Origin: Diphasiastrum complanatum
Lineage: Eukaryota > Streptophyta > Lycopodiopsida > Lycopodiales > Lycopodiaceae
Assembly (NCBI GenBank): GCA_029204225.1
Contig: CM055102.1
Coordinates: 41,049,631 to 41,113,630 of the forward strand
Length of the DNA: 64,000 bases
Reading direction: 5' to 3'
Shown: in pieces, positions 1 through 11,350 of the stretch
Position numbering within the stretch: the first letter of the stretch is position 1
How the letters are laid out: each line of letters begins with the position of its first letter
Position numbers and translations under genes: made by a program
The notes under the pieces: model-generated
What the model was told of the DNA's origin: nothing
Databases searched by the model: none
Seen by the model: the letters and a program-made list of their open reading frames with translations, nothing else

Positions 1-1
1 A

Positions 2-366
2 GCTATTGAGACTGGGAGGTTCCATGGTGTTCCTAGAGAAGAGCGGACTTGCTAGTTATGCTCTTTGGGAGAGGTGGAGACTGAGGAGCATTTTATCTTT
101 AGATGCCCTGTCTATTATGAGATTAGGGGGAGGTACTATTGTCTGTGATGATGATGAGGACGACATTCCTGTTCACAGAGATCAGAGACAATGCACCATT
201 CATGCTCACGTTGCTGCCGGTCTTACCGCATATATTCTAGTTCATAGTAGATGTTTCTTTCTTACTGTTTTAGAGACGTTTCATACGCTCCCATTGTTAC
301 TACATACTTGACATGTACTTTTACTAGTCTTATATGCCTTTTGGCATGGAAAAGACATTAATAAAG
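2..366 (+). mobile_element. LINE retrotransposon 3' remnant
   Basis: Translating positions 2-145 gives an ETGRFHGVPREERTC segment, then LCSLGEVETEEHF and FRCPVYYEIRGRY, with one stop at 53-55. This Cys/His arrangement is the zinc-binding C-terminus typical of non-LTR (LINE) reverse transcriptases. Stops follow from 146. A short non-coding tail ends in AATAAA at 360-365 and runs directly into (CT)n. The element is cut by the window start, so only its last 365 bases are visible. It is a decayed copy. Confidence 0.7.

Positions 367-390
<24 letters not shown>
367..390. repeat. (CT)12 tract at the LINE 3' end
   Basis: Uninterrupted CT starting one base after the AATAAA of the LINE tail, where such elements normally carry a poly(A) or simple-repeat tail. 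Confidence 0.9.
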
Positions 391-398
<8 letters not shown>

Positions 399-489
399 TC
401 ACTATTCTGCTCTGTGTCGTCTCTCTCTATTCTCCTTTTCATCGTCTCTCTAATGCTTGCCTCAACACATCTAGTGCCACTTCACATGG

Positions 490-585
490 AAGGGGAGGCC
501 CTCGTTCGAGGGCCTTCTGCCTGGGAGGTGCGTGCTCGAGGGCCCCATCAACCAGGGTGGAATGCCCAAGGGCATTTTATATGTA
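490..585. repeat. GC-rich foldback element, copy 1
   Basis: A GC-rich block in AT-rich surroundings. An 8-bp inverted pair, GGCCCTCG / CGAGGGCC, surrounds a TT loop near 498-515. The word CGAGGGCCTTCTGCCTGGGA (507-526) recurs almost unchanged at 31112 and 42297. The right half (GGGTGGAATGCCCAAGGGCA) also resembles the 42.3 kb copy. No coding function is apparent. Confidence 0.5.
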
Positions 586-590
586 GCAAC

Positions 591-1537
591 AAACTACTAG
601 CAACTTGATGTCAGGAATCTTTTTGATGTTGCAATTCAAATTTAGGCATTTGCTGTAGCCCATCGGTGCTACTTCAATGCAAGATTGATCTTCATAAAAC
701 TATCCAAGGGCTCAATCTACCAAAACATGCTGTTTTTCAAAATCCCTATCTAAACGACAAATTCTCTCTCTAAAATGTGTCTCTCTATATGTGGCTTCAA
801 AATTGATTGTTACAAGTCCATCTCTCTCTCAATAGCCAATGATTGAATGTTCCTCCAACCATAGGCCATCATTTCAAGGCCCTACCTTCTATTAAGGTAT
901 CTTCTCACCTGGTCCTGTTGAGGTTTATCATGCATATATGGATTATCCGGATCTCGGACCTTTCAGACTAGTGTGGCCTAATAATGCCCCCGACATGGCA
1001 CAATAACCCACTTAGTCACCTTGACAGCTTGTTGGTGGCCTCTCGTCATGCCCCGACTAACTTCAACCCTAATGGCTAGGCTTGTGATGCTAATTCTTGA
1101 TCCAGCCTCTCTAACAACTTGTCAGACGGTCTCACCGGGTTGCTACGTGTGACATGTCGTACCCTACTTGGGTTTCATGCATTTGCCATTACTGCTACTT
1201 ATGGTCGACTTGCCCTTTGGAAACCGATTGTTCTGTACGTTAGGTCCAAGACTCGGGCCTAATTGTTTTGGTGCTAGCATTGAAGAATTTTTTGAAGAGC
1301 CTTAGTCGAGCCTTAGTCCTTCTACACCTTTTGTAAAATACTAGTCTCCAAGAAATTATAAGTTAAGAAGACAAGTTTTGCTCTTAACAAAAAGTTTTCT
1401 TGTATATAACTAGCGAAGTGTGCCTCGTTGGTTGTGTGGGTATGTGTGTTTGTGTGTGTGTCTGCATGAGTGTGTATGTGCATGCATTGATTTTTTGTGT
1501 GCATATATGTATGGGTGTGCACGCATGCGATGGAGGG

Positions 1538-1593
<56 letters not shown>

Positions 1594-2201
1594 CATGACA
1601 TAGGTGTAACACTCTCTCTCTAAAATGTTTTTAACTATATAGGTGATATTTGGAGTCAATTCCATTTTCAGCATTGCTCTTATTACTGTATATTGTTGAT
1701 TGAAACTATCCATATTATGAGTCGTAATCCTAGATTTTAGTAATTTGGTTTCTATATTCAGAACTCATCTTTTACACATTTGTGGCATTATTTATTGCAC
1801 CTTTTATTGAATTGAACTCAATTTCAAGAAACATAGAGCTCTCTATTTCTGCTATTGATGCAGTTTGCTCTATGAGATCTCAAGCTCTTGGTTGGGATCA
1901 GAAGGCTCACAGCTGTGCTATGTGGGAAAACTGTGTTCAAAGCAATAGTGTCAATTGGATCTTGCCAAAAAAGAGCTGCAACCATATTTTGACATTGCAT
2001 TTGGGAAAATTTCTGTATATTTTCTTTCAAGGAAGTGGAATTTCTAAGACACTTTTGGAGTAATTCTAAAGTTTTTGTTTGAAATTTTTTTATAGATTTT
2101 AAAGACCATATACTGGGTTTAATGTGCAATCACTTTAGGCATAGTCACGCCAGCTTTTTGCTGATGTTTCAGGAAAATAACTTTTTTTTTCTCGTTTCAA
2201 G
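591..2201. other. Non-coding stretch, probably SDR gene intron
   Basis: No protein family was recognised. The stretch lies upstream of an SDR exon that opens with a splice acceptor, so it is probably intron. It contains a (GT)-rich patch near 1437-1500 and a (GA)n tract at 1542-1590. Earlier SDR exons (cofactor-binding and active-site YxxxK parts) were looked for here and not found. Confidence 0.4.
1542..1590. repeat. (GA)n microsatellite
   Basis: About 49 bp of uninterrupted AG repeat. Confidence 0.95.
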
Positions 2202-2304
2202 GGGCCATGAACCAACTTACAAAGAATCTTGCTTGTGAATGGGGCAAGGACGACATTCGAGTTAACTCAGTGGCTCCATGGTACTTTTACACGGATCTTA
2301 CTTC

Positions 2305-2367
<63 letters not shown>

Positions 2368-5300
2368 ACACATGCACACATACAAACACACAGAAGACAT
2401 CCTTGGAAGCTTCATAAAGCTCAAAAAGTGATCATAATGCAAAGGTGGTTTCTTAGCAAGCCTTGTATAACGATCGTCAAGTGCAGATCTTCTCAAATCC
2501 TGTTACATGCAACCAAAAGGACACCTGTGGAGCAAAACCGCCAAACCAACAGGAAATGGGTAGTCAAAACCCTAACCACTTCACCCCCAAGCCAAGGTGA
2601 CTGAATGCAAGAGAGGAGGGGATCCTGGCTTCTAAAACCAGAAAATACAATGAGGAGATGGGCGAGTTCCACTAGGTTATATAATCTCCAAAAGCTAGAG
2701 AATATTCTCTCTAGGATCCCTCCAATCCTATCAAAAGCATTTGACCTCCTATTCTTGCACAAAAGCCATCAATCACCATGCAAAAGTTCCATAGGTCCAA
2801 TTAGAGTACTTGGGCCCTCATAAGATTAATTACATTACCGGACAAGCTCGAAATGACATGGTGTAACTAACAACCTTATACACTGGAGTACCGGCTATCC
2901 ATGTCAGGAACTATTCCGAATCCCACATACTAGACATGGACGTAACATTCTTCCCCCCTTGAACTACCTGTGTCCTCGAATACCTGGATGACCTGCATAG
3001 GGTACGTCATGACATTCATAAAGAGTTCTCTTCTTTATCTCATCATCCGCTGGTACACAAACTTTCCCATTCCGAAATAGTAAATTACCTCGGATAGAAA
3101 ATTGTTCCATTATCTTCTTATCTTTCTTAGGAACCTGAGATCCTTGTGAGTTAATCTCTATTCCATTCTCATTTTTCCTAGTCTCAACCATTTTCCAAAT
3201 GCGACCAAAATGAGAATCTGATTCACACTTTCCTCTCAATGAAAGATATAGATAAGTGGAAATCTGGGTGAATGAAAGTTCATTTAATTCACCAATCCGA
3301 CTAAGAGCGTTTGCAACTTGGTTAGAGTTTCCCTTGACATATTGGATCTCATGATCAAATTCCTGCATAAGCTCAGCCCATCGAGCTTTACGACCCCTCA
3401 GATCGTTTTGATTGCAAAAGTACTTTAGAGGCTGGCGATCTGTATACACTATAAACTGACTACCATAAAGATAATGCCTCCAGGTTTTAAGTGCATGTAT
3501 TACAACAAATAACTCCTTCTCCTGAGTTGTATAACGCAACCAAGGTTGCAGTCCGCCTTCCGGAACGTGATCCGGAATGTGTTCCGGATCGCGTTCCGGA
3601 ACACGATCCGGGATTTCCCATTAGGGTTTCCTGGAACGTCCGGATCGCGTTCCGGAACACGATCCGGGATTTCCCATTAGGGTTTCCCGGAACGCAAGGA
3701 TCGCGTTCCGGAATGCGATCCGGGATTTCCCATTAGGGTTTTTTGGAACGCAATTTTTTTTTTTTTTGTATAGTTGCCAATATGGGCATCATGTGAAAGG
3801 ATATCAAAAAAGCAATTGTTATGCAGATTTGTTACTTGGTTTCAGATGGCTGCAGGTTGTATTGATTAGAAATCTGGACATCAGTAGATGATTTAAAATT
3901 GGCTGCATTTTCATATGGTTTCAGAAATTTGGACATCAGTAGATGGTTTCAGCCATAGATGCACCGCGATTCAGAATCGCGTTTGGGATTTTCTTAGAAT
4001 CGCACAGAATCATTTTTTTTTTTTGGAAATTTTTTTAGGCAATATGGGTATCAGATGAAAGCTCTGATTGAGAGCATTATGACTGTGTAGTTTGCGAAAC
4101 ACCAAAAAGTGTGTTTTCACTCAGGGAGTTGGAAGGCTAAATCATGAAGAGGCCTTACCGTTGGGGGGCTACCGCCCCCCGAACCTCCTGTTTCAGCTAT
4201 TCCAAAAGAAGTATACAATTCCCACCAGTTTAAGGAAGGCTCCTTCTAACTCTTTCTATCATTTTCTAACAGAAAACAGAATCAGTAGATTTGCAAACCA
4301 TTGGCATCAGAACACCATTCAAAACTGATTTCTGATATCTATTGGAAAAGCATGTCCACCATTCAATTATGGTTTAGTTAGTATTGAACTCAAAAAAAAA
4401 AAATTTGGCCATTACTCCTTTTTCTACAAAAAAAAAAAAAAAAAAAAAATTTGCGATCCGGGTCGCGGATTGCTGACGTTCTGGAATGTTTTTGCAGCGG
4501 ATCGCGATCCGCTGCAACATAGAACGCAACTGATGTCCGGTAAGTTTCTTGCTTTCAAACGCTATCGGCCTATCATTTTGCAAAAGAACCATTTCTATCG
4601 CCGAATCGCTTGCGTCAGTTCGTACAATGTAAGATAAATCTGGATTCGCGATGTGTAAAACAGGAGCTGAAGCAACCATTTGTTTGAGTTTCTCAAAACA
4701 TTGATTCAGTTCTTCATTCCATTCAATAGGCGGACTAGGTTGACCTCTCTTCGTTTTCTTGTTCACTCTGCCTTTAGTTAGATTATTTAGAGGCGTTGCC
4801 ACCCATGCATAATCTTCAATTGACTTACAAAAGAAAACAATAAAACCGAGAAAAGATTTAACTTCTCTAACCGTCTTCGGTATCGGCCACTTAAGCACTG
4901 TCTTGACCTTACTCTCGTCTATCTTCAACCCATTCGAGGTGATCTTATGACCGAGACACACTAACTCATGCTTAAAGAATTCACATTTAGATTCTTTAGC
5001 CTATAATTTCTCTCTTCTGAGAATTCTCAAATGCTCCTTAAAAGTTCTATTGTAGATGAGAATATCATCTAAAAATACAACTACAAATTGACCCAAATTT
5101 GGACGAAAAATATCGTTCATCATCTGTTGAAATGTTGCGGGTGCATTCGTCAACCCAAAAGGAAGCACAAGGATTCATAATGGCCGAATCTCGTCCGAAA
5201 ACCTGTCTTTTGCATATCATTCGGATGAATTCTAATATGATGATATCCGGTTCTGAGATCTATTGTTGTGAAGTATTTAGCTCCACCTAATCGATCCACC

Positions 5301-8300
5301 AGATCATCCATTCGGGGCAATGAATATTTATTCTTAATAGTTACTTTATTGAACCCCTTGTAATTCACACACATCTGGAAGCCTCCATCTTTCTTCGCTT
5401 TTAGAAGAACATGAGCACCCCATGGTGACTTACTTGGCTGAATGTGACCCATCTTAAAGTAATTTTCAATTTGATTAGTAATCTCTAAATCTTCTTTTTG
5501 AGAAAACCGATGTGGTTGTCTGGAGATAGGGTGACTACCTGGAATTAATTTAATCCTGTGGTCTACCGACCTAGACGGTGGTATTCTATGAGGTAACTCA
5601 ACTGGAAAAACATCTTTGAATTCAACTAAGATCTTATTCTTCTCTATTTGCTCCTGATCTAAGTCCACTGAGCTAAGAATTTTTGACAATTCACTACTTA
5701 GATGCATTTCAGAGAAATTCAAAATGGGTTTGGCAAACAAAGAATAAGCTTCATACTGTGAATAAAAAATTTCCATTACATTAGCAAATGAAATCATCTC
5801 AGATGGATGTACATATCTGTCTCCAAACAGAGTAACTACTTCATTACCCTCTTGAAATGAGAGCACATGCTTCTCAAAGTCCATAGCAGGAGATTTATTA
5901 ATAACCATTCCCTAGAATTATGTCCGTACGTGCTAAATCTAAAACATGAAAATCAATTAACTCTCTATAATCTTGAATCAGAGGCCAAAGACGCCTTCAC
6001 CTGATGGGAAAGATATTTCTTATAAGCATGGTTTTGTGTGAGAGACTATGATGGCTGAAATTCATGCTAAGCAATCGTGACTTTAAATGTAAAAACCATG
6101 ATCATTGCATGCGCGATTGTGTGCAACCACCATCAGGTAAACTGCAACATGGAGAAGCTGAGTAATGCCAATGGATGCATGTTATCAAATAGTGAACCTC
6201 AATGCCATTATTGATTGTGTTGCAAATTTTTTTTGCCTCCCATTGCTATTTACCAGAACAAAGTAGACCGCCAGTTCTTCACAAACACTGGGGACAAGGA
6301 TTTCTAGATATGGGAGAATCAAGCACATATTGTTTCAATGTCTGTTCTTGTTAGTTTCTGTTTGGACTCCTTCACCTTGTGATTGTAGATAAAGGTCCAA
6401 TTTTTGCCATTTGGTGACCATATCAGGACCCTAGTGCAGCATAAATATTCACTGCAAAATTTTTGGTTCATTTTAGGGGGTTTTATTTGACATTTTTGCC
6501 GTACTTTTTATTTGCCCTTCAACTTGTGGCTGCAAAGGCCATTATGCCAAAAAAACCATGGGCTTTTGGGCATAAAGGGCCCTGTGGTATATAGCTCATG
6601 GGCATTTTGGCATAAAGGGCTTAACAGGCATTGTTGCATAGAGCATGACATGTCTCCTTTTGCATCTACCTGTAAGTGACTAAGAAAAAAAATTCCAGAC
6701 AATATTTACTCAGGGTAAAGGCATGGGGAGAGGGCTTTATGCTTTTTTTGGGCTCCTGCCTTCAAGCTCCCACCCTCAGGTAGGGGCTCTTGAAAGCATA
6801 AGGCCTCTGTCCATGCCTTTTATGCCTGACAATTAGCTTTGTCACCTATTGTGGATGACACCTATAAATACCTTATTGAGGAATTTGGTTGTCAGTTTGA
6901 TATTGAAATCTTTGAATGCTTCTTTTTAGAGCCTCAGTGGCAAGTTTTTTTGGTTCCTGCAAGACAGTCTAATGTTGATTGTTGTATGCTTTTCCTTTCC
7001 TAAAAAATCAGCAAGTCATGAGTCATGACATTTGCTACTAGTTCAATGTTTTCTGGATGCAATGCTGTGAATGCACTCATAACTGACATAGAAGGGCAAG
7101 AAATTTCTCTCAACAGTAGGGTGACTGGAACTCATGTTGGTTTCTTTGAAAGACATTTCTACTGAACTTTTCTCAGAAATTTGTGCTTGCTTGCCACAGC
7201 ACATCAATCCTGCAGCGTTAACTCTGTTCAAAAGAAGGAAAAGAAGCTATTTGTCCTCCTTCCATGTTATGTGTATATTCTGTTGCTGTTTACACTGGCA
7301 GGGCCCAGCATTCAGCATACGCCCTCCTTAGATCAGCTTCACAAGGCACCAGAATAGAGCTTTCAACAATCTGTCAGCCTTAAATGCACTTCAGAGTAGG
7401 AGTAGCTATTGCAACCAGTAGGCTGCATTTGAAAGGCAATTGGATTCCTAGTGTATCTATCATTGATTTGTGGGTGCCCCTGTAACTCAATATCTCAGCC
7501 AGTTGTTAGTTAATTAGGTGGACCCCAGGAAAAATCAATGTGGAAATTTTAAGGAAGTTGCGAACTTCAGGGTAACTTATGCAGCACTTATCACCATGTA
7601 CTCTATCCAGGTTTTCCAGTTAAAATACATTCACAATGTTCGAATGCTAATATTCCCACATAAATATCATAAATTGTGTTCTTGCTTTTTTGTAAAGGAT
7701 GTTATTTCCATGAACTAACAAACAGTTTCTTTCATATTCTAGAGCATAGTTCCATAGCATATAGAATGGGCACTTCAGAATGACATTCCATACATTTTTT
7801 TTTGGGCAAAAATTTGTTAGGTACGTACCTTTTTGTAATGGTTTGTTTTGATTTTCTTTAGAAAAACCCTCCCAGCCTGTTTTAAACCCTAATAACGTGC
7901 TAAAAACAGCCTTTTTAAAACAAGATATTTAGGGATCAATTTGGCTAATTATGAGCTGTTTAAACTTTAGGGATCTATCTGGTAAAAACAAGAACTACAA
8001 GTGATTCTTTATCATGCTCTTTTTTTAGTTATGCCATCTATAGACCGTAAGCACAATTTGTTTTTATTAACAAGCTTCTGGTCCAAAATAAAAAGACAAG
8101 CTTCTTGCACGATAACTTGTTTTTTTATGCAGCTCTTGAGTGACCCACAGTTCAAAGCGGCAGTTGTGAGTCGCACCCCTCTAGGTCGTATTGGTGAAGC
8201 TCACGAAGTTGCCTCTCTTGTTGCCTTCCTTTGCTTACCCACTGCTGGATACCTGACGGGTCAAGTGATCAGCGTTGATGGTGGGTTTACCGTGAATGGA

Positions 8301-8327
8301 TTTTATCCCTCTCTGGATCAATCTTGA
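2202..8327 (+). CDS. Tropinone-reductase-like short-chain dehydrogenase, last two exons
   Basis: Two exons are visible. Exon 2202-2308 follows a pyrimidine-rich acceptor (tttcaag) and encodes [14 protein letters not shown] then [12 protein letters not shown]. Exon 8133-8327 follows ttttttatgcag and encodes [24 protein letters not shown] and [10 protein letters not shown] before TGA at 8325-8327. These are the C-terminal signatures of plant SDR65C/tropinone-reductase-like NADPH oxidoreductases of the classical SDR fold; the physiological substrate cannot be read from sequence. The joined frame is open across 107 + 195 nt (about 99 residues). The N-terminal NADP-binding half and catalytic YxxxK lie upstream, presumably outside the window. 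The 5,824-bp intron contains a nested gypsy/hAT insertion, and its donor is GTCTCT at the start of a CT repeat. The exons show no damage, so the gene may be functional, but splicing of this intron is unproven. Confidence 0.8.
2310..2363. repeat. (CT)n tract abutting the SDR splice donor
   Basis: About 54 bp of TC repeat starting at the T of the GT donor (2309-2310) of the SDR intron. Confidence 0.9.
2430..2947 (-). repeat. Gypsy 3' LTR (family G) in the SDR intron
   Basis: On the minus strand it begins TGTTACGTCC at 2947, just after a purine tract (AAGGGGGGAAGAA). It has a TATATAAC box (about 2673-2684 on plus). It contains TTGGCTTGGGGGTGAAG, also present in the LTR at 35650-36032, where a primer site follows. 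The lower edge is uncertain (2430-2480). Confidence 0.6.
3570..3755. repeat. Subterminal tandem repeats of the hAT-like element
   Basis: Three successive units of about 60-66 bp, each holding GGATCGCGTTCCGGAA, CGATCCGGGATTTCCC and ATTAGGGTTT. Each unit contains the near-palindrome CGTTCCGGAACACG. Clustered subterminal motifs are the usual transposase-binding sites of hAT elements. Confidence 0.75.
4494..4515. repeat. Perfect 22-bp palindrome at the right end of the hAT-like element
   Basis: Half-site GCAGCGGATCG is followed immediately by its exact reverse complement, seven bases inside the right terminus. Confidence 0.85.
5991..8132. other. SDR intron sequence
   Basis: AT-rich, with frequent stops in all frames and no recognised protein family. 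It ends with the polypyrimidine tract and AG acceptor at 8131-8132. Confidence 0.5.
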
Positions 8328-10137
8328 GGCCTTAGATGTGCTGGCTTTCTTTCAGAAAACACAAATGCATGGAGTTATCTCATTATAACACTTACAGTGC
8401 TTCTCAATCTTTGTGATTAATCTGGTTGGACTTCACCACTTGAGATGAGAATTTGATCCAAGCTGTTTTCCAGTAAAATCAGATAATACATAATCCGAGG
8501 GCACATTAACTTCTGATCTGCTATTGTTACCTTAAACCTATTGTAAGTTGTGACTCTTAACTATCAAAGTCCTTATCCATGTTGAGGTATTAATCTTTTA
8601 GTATCTTAAAAGTAATTTTCTTTTTTGTAGCTATCAGGTTTTCTTCTCCTTGCTATTGAAGCTGCGTGCCACTCTCCTCTGCTTCTTTACTAGATGCATA
8701 GGTTCATTAGTTACTGGTTCAATGCAATTTAGAAATTAGGAAGTCTTGGCATCATTTCCATAGACACTGTTGTTAGGCTTGCATCAATATTTAGAATCTA
8801 TACCTCGTCTCAAGAGGTATCAAAAAACATAAAGTCTTGTAACGGAAGGCATTGCATAAACTTTGGTCATTCATTTGAGGCTCAACCAAATCTACGAAGC
8901 TTCCACCACTATTCAACCATTAGATGTGGAGGGTGACATGTACCTTGGTCTATTTTATGAGAATCAAGAGGACTCTATCCCCTCACAAACTTTCATTGGT
9001 TTTTTTTTGTAATCGTCCATCTCAAAATAGATGCTGACCTTGCGTTATGTAATCTTGTTGTCGATCATTACTTGAGCAGAGATAAAAGTTGGTAGAATAA
9101 TTAACCGGGAATGAACGTAGCAGCAGCCAGATATAGTCCAATTTTTTCCAGTTGTACAGTGCATCCTCAAGCATGTTACCTTCATAGCATGGGGTCTTCA
9201 ACCGACAAGTCCATCATGTAGAGGGTGATTACATGGAAGGTAACATCACTCATATAGCATCTTTCTAAGATGTTGTGAGTGACATGCATGCAAATATTTG
9301 CCACAGATGGGACACACATGGCATTAGTGTTGCTCAAGATTGCCTTCGTAAGTTTTCTTTGATGTCATCATTCTCATGTTATCAACTTTGAATCATCATC
9401 CTAAAATCTTGTATTACATAAACAAAGCATCGTGACTCCATGAGCACTATTGTTACAAAGCTGCTCTTCATTTCTGAAAATATATGCATGTTCCAGAATG
9501 ATTCTGAAATTTTGGCAGTGCTCGTTTGGAATATTCTTGCAAAAAAAATTTTTGGAACAAATTTAGAGATTGAATATCTACAGATTAGAACTAGAATCCA
9601 AGAGCATCACATAAAATACAAATCAAAAGAACTCCGTTATGCAATAACTTAGAAGCAGCTTATTAAAAAGAATGTAATATCATAGAGGTCCAGTACATGC
9701 ATGTCAAAAACCTTAAATCGCTCTACTCTCTATGTGCACAAGTTAGCAAGGCTAGCAAGAAAAGCTCAACATCATTATTTTTGTCCTTGATGAGTTCTTA
9801 TTGTTCTTTGTTGATAAAGATGCAAGTGTTGAGATCTCCCTCTTAGAGGTACTTGGAAGTGACAAGGTTTGCTTCCTCTCTGTTGGCCACAAACCCTATG
9901 TGACTGTACTACCTGTTTTTGATGCTGCTCTCATATTTGTGTCCTTATGTGCATCTAGAAGCCTAGATCTTGCTAAGCTTTTGGCCTTGCACCTACCCCT
10001 AGAAACTAGATAATCTTCACTACCAAGCATATTATGAAATCATTGGCCAACCCTTGTTATTGTAGTCCCACTACAATCCACAAGCATTTAGTAATGTGCT
10101 TTGACATAAATCATCTACAGCATTCATGATGTTCATA

Positions 10138-10138
<1 letters not shown>
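8328..10138. other. SDR 3' flank and unannotated sequence
   Basis: The start is presumably SDR 3' UTR. Short ORFs near 9440-9652 and 9801-10013 show no recognisable domain. Nothing else is supported. Confidence 0.4.

Positions 10139-10220
<82 letters not shown>
10139..10220. repeat. Compound (GT)n(GA)n microsatellite
   Basis: About 20 bp of GT followed without interruption by about 62 bp of GA. Confidence 0.95.
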
Positions 10221-10224
<4 letters not shown>

Positions 10225-11350
10225 AAATGTGTATGGACCAAGACGAGTGTAAATAGGTGAAACTAAAGCTAAGGTACCAAATTATGAATTAGAGTAAAGA
10301 GCTCACCTTTAAAATGTACTTTTAGGATATGGAAGTATTGTAGTAAAAGAAACTCGTAATATTGGAAACCTAGTGAAGTAAATGTTGTAAAAAGCCAAAG
10401 TTTGACTTAATATGTGATATAGGCCTCAAAATGCATGTTTGGAGTGGCGCGGTAGTTGTTGACGAATAACACGCTTTGGGGTAGAGCTCTATGGTGTCAA
10501 TCCCATTGTTTGAATGGAATGATAAAGTCATGGTCTGAATCTAGGAAGTGATCAATTTCTGTTAAGGAATTGGAAACTTGATATATATAATCTCTAAGGC
10601 GAAACATCTCTCAAAGCATTAGAGCAACGCATGTATGATTCTCGTACTCTATAAATGAAGGTAATAGGTTGGTCTTAGAATAGGTAGTAATACTGGCCTC
10701 TAATCTCATAGTACAATGGACAATGGACAATGATATATGTGCCATGTTTCTACCTTGTCCATAGAGTGTAGCTAATATATCTTGTCCTTGTGGGGGTTCT
10801 CACTATACCTACCTATCCCAATTTAAAGATGATGTGAGGACACCTTCAATTGTCCTTGTGTGAATCTCATATTATGTGATGCCTTGAGGGCAAGGTATGG
10901 AGCCCGTGTTAGAACCTCGTATGCGATAAGTGTCCTATAGAACTTCAGTTTAACCCCAGGGAATAGACACATATTGGGGATTCCTATGTGTTTATGCAGT
11001 CTTTTAGACAATTCCATGTATTTTTGTAGACTGTCAGATGACCCGTGTATTTTTGTAGACTGTGTGACTATACAAGCAATTATATACAATAAATGAATGG
11101 ATCTAGATTAGTCATAGGATTAGGGGGCGAGAGAGGACATTAATTCAACACCCTCTCTTAATTTGGATCCTTGAATGCCTTGATTGCCAAATTCAAGATT
11201 GCACCTGGCAATTTACAGGGTCAAATTGGATGAAAAACGGAGGAAATTTGAAAAATTTCCGTGTGCCTCTTGATTTAATCTTTTTATAAATATATCAGCT
11301 TCTAGGATTCATTGACAATGCTATAGCACTTTGATTATCACGTTAAATAA
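10221..11350. other. Unrecognised stretch, possible copia 3' flank
   Basis: No domain was recognised. It contains short repeated words (TTTTTGTAGACTGT twice near 11020-11065). Its position just downstream (minus sense) of a copia RNase H could make it LTR, but no LTR ends were found. Confidence 0.3.

Larger units (their letters stand above)
3541..4522. mobile_element. Non-autonomous hAT-like DNA transposon with 8-bp TSD
   Basis: The 982-bp element is flanked by perfect direct repeats AACGCAAC at 3533-3540 and 4523-4530. Its ends are imperfect inverted repeats of about 11 bp (CAAGGTTGCAG at left; CTATGTTGCAG at right read inward). Deleting the element plus one TSD copy restores an open RNase H frame in the host gypsy, which fixes the boundaries. 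An 8-bp TSD with short imperfect TIRs and repeated subterminal motifs fits the hAT superfamily. It has no transposase. Internal sequences near 3770-3810 and 4040-4070 (CAATATGGGCATCA- and CAATATGGGTATCAG-like) resemble each other, suggesting an internal duplication. Confidence 0.75.
2964..5985 (-). pseudogene. Gypsy pol remnant (PR-RT-RH-partial IN)
   Basis: The protease end reads as [10 protein letters not shown] with a one-base frameshift near 5910. RT follows ([27 protein letters not shown] as the YxDD-type box near 5060-5090), with a frameshift near 5150 and a stop near 5000. RNase H begins as [14 protein letters not shown] before 4530 and resumes as [20 protein letters not shown] below 3540. 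The integrase zinc finger [17 protein letters not shown] ends at 2964. The element is non-functional: two or more frameshifts, an insertion and loss of the catalytic integrase core. Confidence 0.85.
2430..5990 (-). mobile_element. 5'-truncated Ty3/gypsy element nested in the SDR intron
   Basis: On the minus strand the order is end of protease, reverse transcriptase, RNase H, integrase zinc finger, purine tract and LTR. The gag gene, most of the protease and the 5' LTR are absent above about 5990. The coding part jumps from the integrase zinc-finger region straight to the purine tract, so the integrase core is also deleted. A later hAT-like element (3541-4522) splits RNase H. It lies opposite to the host gene. 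Confidence 0.8.

Noticed and set aside
1782-2063. 93-codon plus-strand frame just upstream of the SDR exon, considered as a missing SDR exon
   Set aside because: No similarity to the NNVG, YxxxK or cofactor-binding segments, and no fitting splice frame.
3600-3755. Regularly spaced repeats that could suggest a CRISPR-like array
   Set aside because: Plant nuclear context, contiguous tandem units without unique spacers, and located in hAT subterminal DNA.
4374-4530. Extension of the gypsy RNase H frame through Phe-rich sequence to 4374
   Set aside because: That part is poly-A/T of the inserted hAT-like element; the true RNase H stops at the TSD.
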